A stretch of 64,000 nucleotides of DNA from Filifactor alocis ATCC 35896 (GTDB taxonomy: Bacteria; Bacillota; Clostridia; Peptostreptococcales; Filifactoraceae), in the NCBI RefSeq assembly GCF_000163895.2, contig NC_016630.1, forward strand, positions 1,178,001 through 1,242,000. The letters are read 5' to 3'. This document shows positions 17,849 to 26,316 of this stretch, piece by piece. The notes beneath the pieces were generated by a model. That model did not search any database. It had not been told where the DNA came from and saw only the letters and a list, made by a program, of their open reading frames with translations. The number at the start of each line of letters is the position of its first letter. Positions within the stretch are counted from its first letter, which is position 1. Both the position numbers and the translations under genes were made by a program.

Positions 17849-18610
17849 TCAATTCTCCTCTATCGTTAACTTGGAATAAATCATCTCAATCTCTTTTGTA
17901 AACAATCTATTCTCATCATACACATATAACGGTTCCAACAGTTTTAAATCGGGTTTCCCGTGTTTCACTATCTTCAACAATACCAGATTAGGTGCTTTGC
18001 CCACATAAGGATAAACCATCCTCATTTCCTTCGGTTCTAAACGGTATTTCCGACACAATTCAAAAATATCACATAAACGGTTTGGTCGATGTACCATATA
18101 AAATACACCGGATACTTTCAACAAATTTTCTGCTGTAACAAAAATATCCTCCAAACTACACTTTACTTCATGTCTGGATATTTTTTTCTTTTCATTCAGA
18201 TTCTGCAAGCCGTCAGTCTTCATGTAAGGAGGATTGGACACAACAAAATCTAAACTGCATTTTTCAATATGCCGATTTGCCAGTTTCAAATCTGAACAAA
18301 TAACGGTTGCTCTATCTTCCAAACCGTTCAACAACACCGACCTCTGTGCCATATCCGCAACTTCTTCCTGTATTTCAAAAGCATATATTTTTTTGAGATT
18401 GCTTTTCCCAAGAATCAAAATCGGAATAATCCCGGTACCCGTTCCCAAATCAGCTCCGACAAAATTCGGTCTTACTTTTATGAAATTTGACAGTAAGACA
18501 GCATCCATTCCAAAACAAAATCCATTTGTCTGTTGAATAATCTTCAGACCTTTCAGGTTCAAGTCATCTATTCTTTCGTTCTCTAATAACGGTATTTGTC
18601 TTTCATTCAT
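17849..18610 (-). CDS. trmN6: tRNA1(Val) (adenine-37-N6)-methyltransferase family protein
   Basis: A class I SAM-dependent methyltransferase with the SAM loop GADLGTGTGIIPIL (about 53-66) and the N6-adenine motif NPPYMK (near 130). The N-terminus (LKGLKIIQQTNGFCFGMDAVLL) is characteristic of the YfiC/TrmN6 group, which modifies A37 of valine tRNA. It sits between ricT and rsmI with gaps of 1-3 bp, the conserved order in Bacillus and Clostridia. The exact substrate is inferred from the family. Confidence 0.87.
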   Translation of the reverse strand: MNERQIPLLENERIDDLNLKGLKIIQQTNGFCFGMDAVLLSNFIKVRPNFVGADLGTGTGIIPILILGKSNLKKIYAFEIQEEVADMAQRSVLLNGLEDRATVICSDLKLANRHIEKCSLDFVVSNPPYMKTDGLQNLNEKKKISRHEVKCSLEDIFVTAENLLKVSGVFYMVHRPNRLCDIFELCRKYRLEPKEMRMVYPYVGKAPNLVLLKIVKHGKPDLKLLEPLYVYDENRLFTKEIEMIYSKLTIEEN

Positions 18611-18613
18611 ATG

Positions 18614-19495
18614 CTAATCTTCCAACAACTTCTTCAATTCATGTTCATCATAATCATTCTTTTTTTCTTTTCTTTTATAATTTTTCAAAATTTTAATTTC
18701 TGAAAGAGGATATTTTTTTACTTCAATCGTATCAGCTTTCTTGTTTTCCACCTGTACTTTGACTTCTTCCAGAATAGTTTTCGTTTCAAGCACTTTCCCT
18801 TTTCCGTCCGGCGTCTGCACGATACTGCCCACATTAGGCATTTCTCTCAAAATACCTTCATAGACTTGATGTTCATAATTTAAACAACAGAACAGTCTTC
18901 CACATATTCCGGAAATTTTAGTCGGATTCAAAGAAAGATTTTGATCCTTCGCCATTTTAATAGAAACTGATTGAAAATCTCCCAACCAAGTGGAACAACA
19001 CAACGGTCTCCCGCAACATCCGATACCCCCCATCGTTTTTGCCTCATCTCTTACTCCGATTTGTCGAAGTTCGATGCGTGTGCGAAAGATTGCAGCTAAT
19101 TCCTTAACAAGCTCTCTGAAATCAATTCTCCCGTCTGCCGTAAAATAAAAAATCAACTTACTTCTATCAAATGTATACTCTGTATCCACCAGATTCATCT
19201 CTAAATTATGTTTTGCTGATTTCTTAATAAAGATGTCCTCTGCTTCCTTTTCCTTTTTCTTATTTTCCTCATACCGGTCCAAATCCTCTTGTGTCGCCTT
19301 GCGTACAACCGGTTTCAACTTCATCGCAAAACTTTCTTCTTTCAGTTCTTTTGATGGAACTTCCACAATTCCTATTTCAATTCCACGCACCGTTTCAACA
19401 ATGACTTTATCTCCAAATTCAGTCGTCACACCGTTTGGATTAAAATAATAAATTTTTCCGGCTTTTTTGAATCGAATTCCAATTACTTCTATCAA
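18614..19495 (-). CDS. ricT: RicT (YaaT, PSP1-domain) regulatory iron-sulfur protein
   Basis: The PSP1 domain occupies about 60-150. The cysteine-rich central block (GGIGCCGRPLCCSTW and ISGICGRLFCCLNYE, about 153-205) matches the cluster-binding residues of RicT. In Bacillus RicT forms a complex with RicA and RicF that carries Fe-S clusters and directs RNase Y to mature mRNA ends; it also affects phosphorelay and biofilm. Its C-terminus is lysine-rich. It overlaps holB by 4 bp, confirming an operon. Confidence 0.92.
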   Translation of the reverse strand: MIEVIGIRFKKAGKIYYFNPNGVTTEFGDKVIVETVRGIEIGIVEVPSKELKEESFAMKLKPVVRKATQEDLDRYEENKKKEKEAEDIFIKKSAKHNLEMNLVDTEYTFDRSKLIFYFTADGRIDFRELVKELAAIFRTRIELRQIGVRDEAKTMGGIGCCGRPLCCSTWLGDFQSVSIKMAKDQNLSLNPTKISGICGRLFCCLNYEHQVYEGILREMPNVGSIVQTPDGKGKVLETKTILEEVKVQVENKKADTIEVKKYPLSEIKILKNYKRKEKKNDYDEHELKKLLED

Positions 19496-20217
19496 TCTAT
19501 TCCCTCCATTATATTCAACAGCATGGTATCCAATGTTGCAGTAACACCGGTGTTCGCCCTTATCAATTTCATTGCTCTTTGAACAGATGCAAGCAACGCG
19601 AGTAACTCTACACGATAAAAATATTTATACTTCTCTGAATAGCTTCCTTTCAGCAAGGTAGCCATTCTCTCTGTAAGACATTCTAAATATCGAACACTTT
19701 TCTCACGGTCGGAAGAAATCTCATCCAATGCATGTTGCAATGCAATCAAATCTCTTTCAAACACTCCGCTCAAAAAACAATCTATCCAAACTTTTTCTTC
19801 TGATGATTCCTGTATCGTATTGTTATGATAGAGTGTTACCGTTCTGGACAATATCGTGGGCAACAGCTTGTAAGAATTATTCGTAAGAAGAAAAAACACT
19901 GTATTCTTTGCAGGCTCCTCTATTGTTTTAAGCAATGCATTCTGTGCCGAAACAGACAGCTTATCTGCATGCAAAAACAAATATATCTTTTGGTTTCCGT
20001 AAGGCTGTAACACGGTATTTTTTACCAGCTCCCTTACCTCATCAACTCCCACTTCACTTCCATCAAAAACCGTAACATCAACACTCTGATAAATGTCTTC
20101 AATTCCGAATAGTCTCAAAAAATATTCCTGCAAACATTCCACATCAGTATCTACATCTCCGTCAATCATATATGCATGACTCAAAAGATTCGCTTCATCC
20201 GGTAATCCCAATATCAT
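19492..20217 (-). CDS. holB: DNA polymerase III delta' subunit-like protein
   Basis: A short (241-residue) clamp-loader-type protein with the conserved LSVSAQNALLKTIEEP (about 88-103) and LPTILSRT (about 119-126) of the delta' and gamma family. The first strand of the AAA domain is degenerate and no Walker A or zinc-binding cysteines are visible, as expected for a non-hydrolysing delta' subunit. It overlaps tmk upstream (ATGA type) and ricT downstream by 4 bp each. The position between tmk and ricT is diagnostic in Firmicutes. Confidence 0.85.
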   Translation of the reverse strand: MILGLPDEANLLSHAYMIDGDVDTDVECLQEYFLRLFGIEDIYQSVDVTVFDGSEVGVDEVRELVKNTVLQPYGNQKIYLFLHADKLSVSAQNALLKTIEEPAKNTVFFLLTNNSYKLLPTILSRTVTLYHNNTIQESSEEKVWIDCFLSGVFERDLIALQHALDEISSDREKSVRYLECLTERMATLLKGSYSEKYKYFYRVELLALLASVQRAMKLIRANTGVTATLDTMLLNIMEGID

Positions 20218-20894
20218 AACAAACCACCTTTATCACACAAAGCAATGATTTCACCATGTATCACATCAATCGGTTTCATTCCGCCTTTCAAAACACAATC
20301 CACTCTTTTCCAATTCTCTTGTTGTGCAAAATAACATGCAGTTTCATAAGAGCGTTTCATATAATCGTAATTTTGTTCATGAATATCCTTTTTTTCTTCA
20401 TCCGTTATCTTATTCAAACGTTCTTTCATCAAAGCAAAAGTCACATCGATATCCACATGCAAAAAAATAGTCATATCAGGTTTCGGCAAGGAAAAAATAT
20501 GATATTCCAAATCATACAACCAATCTCTAAACTGATTTTTCTCCTCTGTTGTTTTCAACTTAGATGCTTGATGAATCAAATTAGACATCACATATCTGTC
20601 TACAATCACAACTCCCCCTTGTTCATAAAATGACATCCAGTCCGTTTTCCAAGAAGCGTATCTGTCACCTGCATAAAAAATAGATGCGATATAAGGACTC
20701 ACCGAGTCCGCTTCTGTACCAAACTCTCCTGCCAAATACATTTTAACCAAAGAAGATGATGGGGAATTATAATTTGGAAAATGAACAATACGACAAGGAA
20801 TTCCTCTGTCCGACAAATATTGATACAACAAGTTGGACTGTGTTTCTTTTCCGGAACCGTCTGTACCCTCAATCACAATTAACTTCCCTTTCAT
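20214..20894 (-). CDS. tmk: Thymidylate kinase
   Basis: Converts dTMP to dTDP. The P-loop EGTDGSGKETQ (9-19) is the clostridial variant, with Glu after the P-loop lysine. The DR(Y) motif DRYVMSNLIHQ lies near 100-110, and the nucleotide-binding FLHVDIDV follows. Its 226 residues are normal. It is the first gene of a tightly coupled series tmk-holB-ricT-trmN6-rsmI-rqcP-divIC-like-ppx, all on the minus strand with overlaps or very short gaps, apart from about 165 bp before rqcP. Confidence 0.93.
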   Translation of the reverse strand: MKGKLIVIEGTDGSGKETQSNLLYQYLSDRGIPCRIVHFPNYNSPSSSLVKMYLAGEFGTEADSVSPYIASIFYAGDRYASWKTDWMSFYEQGGVVIVDRYVMSNLIHQASKLKTTEEKNQFRDWLYDLEYHIFSLPKPDMTIFLHVDIDVTFALMKERLNKITDEEKKDIHEQNYDYMKRSYETACYFAQQENWKRVDCVLKGGMKPIDVIHGEIIALCDKGGLL

Positions 20895-21108
20895 ACCTTA
20901 GAAAACTCCCCTCATTTGTAGTCTATCGAGCTATATCAAATATCAATTCCGTTACATGACTATATTTTTATTAAAATGAAATTTACTCCGAATTGGATTA
21001 AAGTTCTTTCTTCATTATACTATATAAAACTTCTATTACAAATAAAATAAAGTAAAAACAGAAGAAAATCTCTCATCCGTTCTTACTTTATTCAAGCATT
21101 TTTCGATT

Positions 21109-21489
21109 CTATTTGTTTTTTACTGCAATCGCTTCAATTTCCAAAATAGCATCTTTTGGCAGTTTTGCTACTTCAACACAAGATCTTGCGGGCGCTACAC
21201 CGCCAAAAAATTCCGCATAAGTTTCATTGATAGAAGCAAAATGATTCATATCCGCAACAAATATTGTTACTTTCACAATGTTTGTCATATCATATCCTGC
21301 TTGTTTCAATATAGATTTGATATGATTCAAAGAGGCTTGTGTCGCCTTCTTGGGATCGGTTTCCAATTCTCCTGTCTGCATATTGATAGGCAATTGCCCG
21401 GAAGTAAAAATCATGCTGTCAGTTTCAATCCCTTGTGAATATGGTCCTATTGCAGCCGGTGCTAACGGTGTTGAAATTTCTTTTTTCAT
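21109..21489 (-). CDS. ridA: RidA family enamine/imine deaminase
   Basis: A 126-residue YjgF/YER057c/UK114 protein. It has PAAIGPYSQGI (about 9-19), the QTGELETDP segment, and the conserved Arg in PARSCVEVAKLPKDA near 100-114 that binds the carboxylate of reactive imines. RidA hydrolyses 2-aminoacrylate formed by PLP enzymes. ATG 21489 follows AGAGGAA; a frame extending 22 codons upstream was rejected because it covers the intergenic region. It is 112 bp downstream of spoVG and belongs to the usual purR-ridA-spoVG neighbourhood. Confidence 0.92.
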   Translation of the reverse strand: MKKEISTPLAPAAIGPYSQGIETDSMIFTSGQLPINMQTGELETDPKKATQASLNHIKSILKQAGYDMTNIVKVTIFVADMNHFASINETYAEFFGGVAPARSCVEVAKLPKDAILEIEAIAVKNK

Positions 21490-21601
21490 CTCTGTCGTTC
21501 CTCTTTTCCTACTATAGTCTATAAAAACAATAGAAAGGGAATTCTCCCTTTCCACATATGTTTACATATTTTTCCTAATTGTGTAAACGGAGAATATTTT
21601 T

Positions 21602-21919
21602 TTACAAGGAAGATTCCTGCTCCTCATAAGTGTCCACTTGTATATTTTCCGTTTCTTCCGCAGATTTTTTTGCAGCCTCATATGCCACCAAAACCGCTTC
21701 TTGCAAGTCTTGTCTCATACGAACATTAATTGGATGGACAATGTCTCTAAATGATCCATCAGCAATCTTTTTGCTTGGCATCGCAATAAACAATCCGTTT
21801 TCTCCTTCAATCAATTTGATATCATGAATGACAAAACAGTTGTCCAATGTAACAGATACGATACTACGCAATCTTCCTTCTTCTGATAATTTTCTCACTC
21901 GTACATCTGTAATTTCCAC
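21602..21919 (-). CDS. spoVG: SpoVG, site-specific RNA/DNA-binding regulator
   Basis: A 105-residue SpoVG protein with MEITDVRVRKL at the N-terminus, VTLDNCFVIHDIKLIEG, and FIAMPSKKIADGSFRDIVHPI in the middle. SpoVG proteins bind nucleic acid and regulate septation, capsule and virulence genes even in non-spore-formers, so its presence does not prove sporulation. It usually lies between ridA and glmU; here ridA follows rather than precedes it. Confidence 0.94.
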   Translation of the reverse strand: MEITDVRVRKLSEEGRLRSIVSVTLDNCFVIHDIKLIEGENGLFIAMPSKKIADGSFRDIVHPINVRMRQDLQEAVLVAYEAAKKSAEETENIQVDTYEEQESSL

Positions 21920-22256
21920 AAAAACACTTCCTTTTCCAATTACACTATTTTCTAAAATGTCATATTTTCAGAAACAAAAATAACACACTCTTCTGAATAC
22001 TGTATTAATTCTACACAATCATCTCAAATTCCTCTAAAAAATTTTTATATTATAAAAAAATTGTTTTATTTTATATTTTAATTGTGTTTTTATTCCGCTA
22101 TTATTTATTTAAATAACCTCTTTCAATTGTTTCATATTACTATCTATAAGCAACTCCATTGTTCTTCTCCCTTATTTTAATGTAGAGAAGAAGTTAGGAA
22201 GAATTTCTTTCCGACAATTTAACCAGATTTTAGTATTGTTGCAAATATTTTATCAA

Positions 22257-22290
22257 AAAAACGGCATTCTCTCATGAGTTTGCCGTTTTT
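22257..22290. terminator. Bidirectional intrinsic terminator in the spoVG-CPBP gap
   Basis: AAAAACGGCA (22257-22266) pairs with TGCCGTTTTT (22281-22290) and carries T-runs on both strands. The surrounding 21920-22563 interval is AT-rich, with no intact gene apart from the decayed fragment listed next. Confidence 0.7.
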
Positions 22291-22309
22291 CTAAGGAATT
22301 ATATCCCAA

Positions 22310-22505
22310 TATCAATCAAAAATATATTTCGAAAAATTGCCATTTTTCATATCAATGCTTTCTCCGTCATTATGATAATCTTCAGTAGAAACATGCTTTA
22401 AAATATTATCAGAAGTTTTATGCAATTCATCTATGTTCTTGCCAAATAAAATGTATTAAGTAAAAAAATCTTTCCCAAATTCTTATATCCTTGCTATTAT
22501 CCATG
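22310..22505 (-). pseudogene. Decayed short coding fragment downstream of the CPBP gene
   Basis: On the minus strand an ATG near 22505 opens about 25 codons (MDNSKDIRIWERF...), then a frame change is needed to continue into about 45 further open codons (FGKNIDELHKTSDN ... FSKYIFD) ending in TGA near 22310. Two adjacent coding-like frames without an intact reading frame suggest a small degraded gene. I do not recognise the family, and random AT-rich sequence remains possible. Confidence 0.3.
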
Positions 22506-22563
22506 TTGAAAAATAACATCTACATGATGCTTTATTATTATTTTCAAAATTTAAGCAAGCAAT

Positions 22564-23787
22564 TCAACCTTTTAATCTTCCTAATTTACTGCTTTTATCT
22601 GCCCTAAATACATCGGAACACAGAAACGGAATTGATATGATAAACAATATAATAGTTTGAACAGCTAACCCTTTATATCTAAAAGCAACAACTAATATAC
22701 TCCATACAGACATCGTACTATGAATAGCATGAATGAATACCATGCACCATATGCTGCCTGATTTTTCATAAAAATATGCGAACCATATTGCAAAAAATAT
22801 TTCCGTTATGATTCTAACGATACATATAAATGGGAAGTAGGATTTGAAAGTATAGCCATACGCTTTTATAGATTCCGGCAAAGCCATAAAATACTCATTG
22901 TTAAAATGCCATATTGCCCAAATTACTCCAAGTAATACAACTCCCCGTATTTTGCCAAACTTCTTTTGTAATTTTGGTTGCAGAAAAAATCTCCAACCAT
23001 ACTCTTCCCCAAACAGCAAACAAATTCCAATAGGATTAAACACCTGTATCAATAGATACAGAAATCCTGTTATATAAGTCAAAACTTCTTCTTTTGTTTC
23101 TGTTAATAAAACATCAAAGCTTATATGATTGCCTTGGTAATAGACAGTTTTAAAAATATCAGTATAAACATTAAGCAAGTACGCAACAAAAAAAGTTATA
23201 GCAGTTACTATCAACATTAAAATCGTATAAAGAAACACCCACTTTAATGTTTTTTTGAAATTTCCTCCCCGAAATCCCCATTTTTGGGCAATTTTTTTAT
23301 CTTCCGACAGCAAGGATATTAATAAAACTATTCCTAACCCTAAGATAGCAATGTATACCCACGAACTGGTACTAGGTATAATTCCCAAGAAAACTGAAAC
23401 GATAATAATTCCACCACATACTAGAAAGTAATTAAAAATATGTTTAGGATAGTTTTTATGTTTCAGCTTAATTGTAATCATAGCTGCCATAGCCGGAGTC
23501 AGAGTCTGAGTAGGATTGATTTGAAAATATTTCCCGATATGTTTAAAATAAGCGGCTACAGAAGTGAAAAGAAGCACCATTATTGATAGTATAATAAGAA
23601 AAAGCACTACATCATCCACTTCTTGAACACTTCTCATAAAATTTTGATAAAACTTGGTACTCTTAAATCTAGCAGGAATTTTTCCGGACTTTCTTGTAAC
23701 CAGATTCATAGTATCTTCAATAGATTGTTCTTCAACAATGTTCCTTTTCTCATCAATATCTTGGTTCAAAGATAATTCCTTATCCAT
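22564..23787 (-). CDS. CPBP family intramembrane glutamic protease
   Basis: A polytopic membrane protein with about eight hydrophobic segments. The CPBP (CAAX protease and bacteriocin-processing, Abi) motifs are present: GEEYGWR (EExxxR motif) near 270, IWAIWHF near 293, and a final HAIHS near 370. Family members process prenylated proteins or bacteriocins, confer self-immunity or act as regulators. Start ATG 23787 follows AAAGGAG. It sits between purR and spoVG, where no such gene is usual, and looks like an insertion into that cluster. The substrate is unknown. Confidence 0.85.
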   Translation of the reverse strand: MDKELSLNQDIDEKRNIVEEQSIEDTMNLVTRKSGKIPARFKSTKFYQNFMRSVQEVDDVVLFLIILSIMVLLFTSVAAYFKHIGKYFQINPTQTLTPAMAAMITIKLKHKNYPKHIFNYFLVCGGIIIVSVFLGIIPSTSSWVYIAILGLGIVLLISLLSEDKKIAQKWGFRGGNFKKTLKWVFLYTILMLIVTAITFFVAYLLNVYTDIFKTVYYQGNHISFDVLLTETKEEVLTYITGFLYLLIQVFNPIGICLLFGEEYGWRFFLQPKLQKKFGKIRGVVLLGVIWAIWHFNNEYFMALPESIKAYGYTFKSYFPFICIVRIITEIFFAIWFAYFYEKSGSIWCMVFIHAIHSTMSVWSILVVAFRYKGLAVQTIILFIISIPFLCSDVFRADKSSKLGRLKG

Positions 23788-23873
23788 CGCCTACTCCTTT
23801 CGTTTTTATTCTTTTGTACACAAATTTAGAGATTGAAAATCCTATCCATCATAGCTTCTCATAAAATGCATCT

Positions 23874-24713
23874 CTATATAGATACTGATTTAGATGTAGT
23901 GTTACAGTCAAGCGCTTTTCGATTCGGTACAATTATTTTTTCATCCCCTTGACTTTGTATATGAATCAAAGAAATATAGTTATCAATTTCTTTCTTTTCG
24001 TTAGGGTTTGCTTCCATAAAAACACCTCTGGCAACGACTTCTGCAGAAAATTCTTTCATCAATTCTTCCATACCTTTCAAAGTGCCGCCTTTTCTCATAA
24101 AATCATCAATCAAAATTACTTTTGAATTCGGTTTGATGGATTTTCTGGATAATGACATACTTTGAATGGTTCCGCTTGTTCCGGAAAGATAGTTAATTCC
24201 TACAGTCGGTCCCTCCGAAACTTTGATATTTTTTCGGATAATGACAAGCGGTAAATTCATTGCTCTTGCTGTCATCAATGCCATCGGGATTCCTTTTGTT
24301 TCAATCGTAACGACATAATCTGTTTCGGAATAATCAATAATAGACGCAAAAATTTCTCCTATTTGTCTTGTATACACCGGATTATAAATCAAATCGATCA
24401 AATAGAAGAAATCTCCCACCAATTGTCTTTCCGGATCTGATATTTTTTCACATAGCTCTGTCAAAACTTCCAATATGTTTTCAGAATTCATGTAAGGAAT
24501 GTATTTCATTCCGCCGGACGCTCCGGAAATCGTAATAATTTTCCCCAAATTCAAACGTTGGAATACATTTTTTACCACTACAATATCTTCACTCAATGTT
24601 GATTTTGCGGTATGAAATTCATCAGCAAAATTTCCTAATGTAAAAATTTTATTCGGATTATCTAATAAAATTTTTACGATTGCTCCGATTCTTTCCGTTT
24701 TTTTCATTTTCAT
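23874..24713 (-). CDS. purR: Purine operon repressor PurR
   Basis: A winged helix-turn-helix domain (1-75) is fused to a type I phosphoribosyltransferase domain (about 80-270) with the PRPP loop VILIDDFMRKGGT near 198-210. In Bacillus, PurR represses purine genes and is released by PRPP, the product of Prs encoded in this window. Two starts (Met1, Met3) are possible. It is divergent from murC. The C-terminal tail after about 260 is not conserved. Confidence 0.93.
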   Translation of the reverse strand: MKMKKTERIGAIVKILLDNPNKIFTLGNFADEFHTAKSTLSEDIVVVKNVFQRLNLGKIITISGASGGMKYIPYMNSENILEVLTELCEKISDPERQLVGDFFYLIDLIYNPVYTRQIGEIFASIIDYSETDYVVTIETKGIPMALMTARAMNLPLVIIRKNIKVSEGPTVGINYLSGTSGTIQSMSLSRKSIKPNSKVILIDDFMRKGGTLKGMEELMKEFSAEVVARGVFMEANPNEKKEIDNYISLIHIQSQGDEKIIVPNRKALDCNTTSKSVSI

Positions 24714-24865
24714 CTCTCAAATTCCTCCTGACATTTCAATCTGCGAATTTTACAAACAAATATGATTCCTTGGATTCTATGGTCAAACTATCATTCCCAA
24801 CACAAACAATTCTCCCAAAAATTAAGTATAAATTAAGTATATTAATATAAAAAAAACACAAGGTA

Positions 24866-24874
24866 TGTTATAAT
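24866..24874 (+). promoter_or_regulatory. Extended -10 promoter upstream of murC
   Basis: TGTTATAAT fits an extended -10 (TGn before TATAAT at 24869-24874), 62 bp before the murC ATG. No matching -35 is seen. The ribosome-binding site AAAGGAG lies closer to the gene. Confidence 0.45.
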
Positions 24875-24935
24875 AAAACGATATCATTAAATTAGAAATA
24901 ATATAATATATTCCCTAAAGGAGTTGTAACTATAT

Positions 24936-26294
24936 ATGAAAGTTCATTTTATAGGCATTGGCGGAATCAGTATGAGCGGTCTTGCAAATATCTGCCTCAA
25001 TTTAGATTATATCGTTTCCGGTTCCGATTCTCAAGAAAATTTTTTTACAAAAGAGTTAGCGAACAAAGGTGCCACTATCCATATCGGACAATCTGCCCAA
25101 AATATCAAACCGGATATTGACCTAGTTATATACACTGCAGCGATTCATCCCGATAATCCTGAATGGATGGAGGCAAAAAAACAAAATCTTAAAATGCTCA
25201 GCCGATCTGAATTTTTGGGACTTGTCATGAAAAAATATGAAAACTCTATTGCTATTTCGGGAACGCACGGAAAAACGACCACAACTTCCATGCTCTCCGT
25301 TCTGTATTCCTATTCTGACTATGACCCTACTATTTTAGTGGGAGGAAATTTAAAAGAAATTAACGGAAATTTCAGAATCGGTAATAGTGAACATTTTATT
25401 ACGGAGGCATGCGAATACTTTGACAGTTTTCTTGATTTATATCCGAAATTCGGCATTATCTTAAATATCGAAGCAGATCATCTGGATTACTTTGACAGTT
25501 TGGATGTTATTATCCAATCTTTTAGAAAATTCTCTCAAAATGTTTCTTCCAATGGATACACGATTGCAAACGGTGATGACCAAAATGTGAGAACCGCCCT
25601 AAAGGATTTACCGAACTGTATCCTATTCGGATATGACAAGAACAATGATGCTGTCATTGTGGATAATTCTTTTGACAAAAATGGAAACGGGCATTTTTCT
25701 ATTCAATTAGACAGTGATATTTTGGGCCCTTTTTCTATCAAAGTTCCCGGAAAACACAATATTATGAATGCTACCGCAGCGATTTTGACAGCATACAAAG
25801 ATGATATTCCGTTGGAAAAAATTCAGCATGGAATCTTTTCATACCACGGTGTAGATAGAAGGTTCCAGTACAAAGGCAACTATGGAGATGTTCTTGTCTA
25901 TGATGACTATGCACACCATCCATCTGAAATCAAGGCGACTCTATCTGCTGCAAAATTTTTGAATCCGAATCGTCTGGTTGCTATCTTTCAACCGCATACT
26001 TACACAAGAACCAAAAGCTTGTTAGAAGAATTTGCCACATCATTCTATGATGCTGACATTGTGATTATTACTGACATTTATGCATCTCGTGAAACGGACA
26101 CCGGTTTGGTTTCTTCTCAAGATTTGGTCAATCGACTAAAAGCACATGGAAAAGATGCTATTCATCTAAATGACATTACAGAACTTCAAAATTACTTGGA
26201 CCCTATCCTACAGAAGAATGACATCATCTTTACGATTGGTGCAGGAGATGTCTATAAACTGGGTGAACAATTGTTATTAAAAAACATGAAATAA
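24936..26294 (+). CDS. murC: UDP-N-acetylmuramate--L-alanine ligase
   Basis: MurC adds L-Ala to UDP-MurNAc, the first amino acid of the peptidoglycan stem. The N-terminal Rossmann loop HFIGIGGISMSGLA (4-17) and the ATP loop SGTHGKTTTTSM (about 108-119) are visible, as are EADHLDYFD and DDYAHHPSEI (about 327-336). Its 452 residues are normal. Divergent placement next to purR is common in Clostridia. A degenerate Ppx-like gene and a glycosyltransferase follow on the same strand with short gaps. Confidence 0.95.
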   Translation: MKVHFIGIGGISMSGLANICLNLDYIVSGSDSQENFFTKELANKGATIHIGQSAQNIKPDIDLVIYTAAIHPDNPEWMEAKKQNLKMLSRSEFLGLVMKKYENSIAISGTHGKTTTTSMLSVLYSYSDYDPTILVGGNLKEINGNFRIGNSEHFITEACEYFDSFLDLYPKFGIILNIEADHLDYFDSLDVIIQSFRKFSQNVSSNGYTIANGDDQNVRTALKDLPNCILFGYDKNNDAVIVDNSFDKNGNGHFSIQLDSDILGPFSIKVPGKHNIMNATAAILTAYKDDIPLEKIQHGIFSYHGVDRRFQYKGNYGDVLVYDDYAHHPSEIKATLSAAKFLNPNRLVAIFQPHTYTRTKSLLEEFATSFYDADIVIITDIYASRETDTGLVSSQDLVNRLKAHGKDAIHLNDITELQNYLDPILQKNDIIFTIGAGDVYKLGEQLLLKNMK

Positions 26295-26316
26295 TAAAAT
26301 ACCAAGGGGGAGTTTT

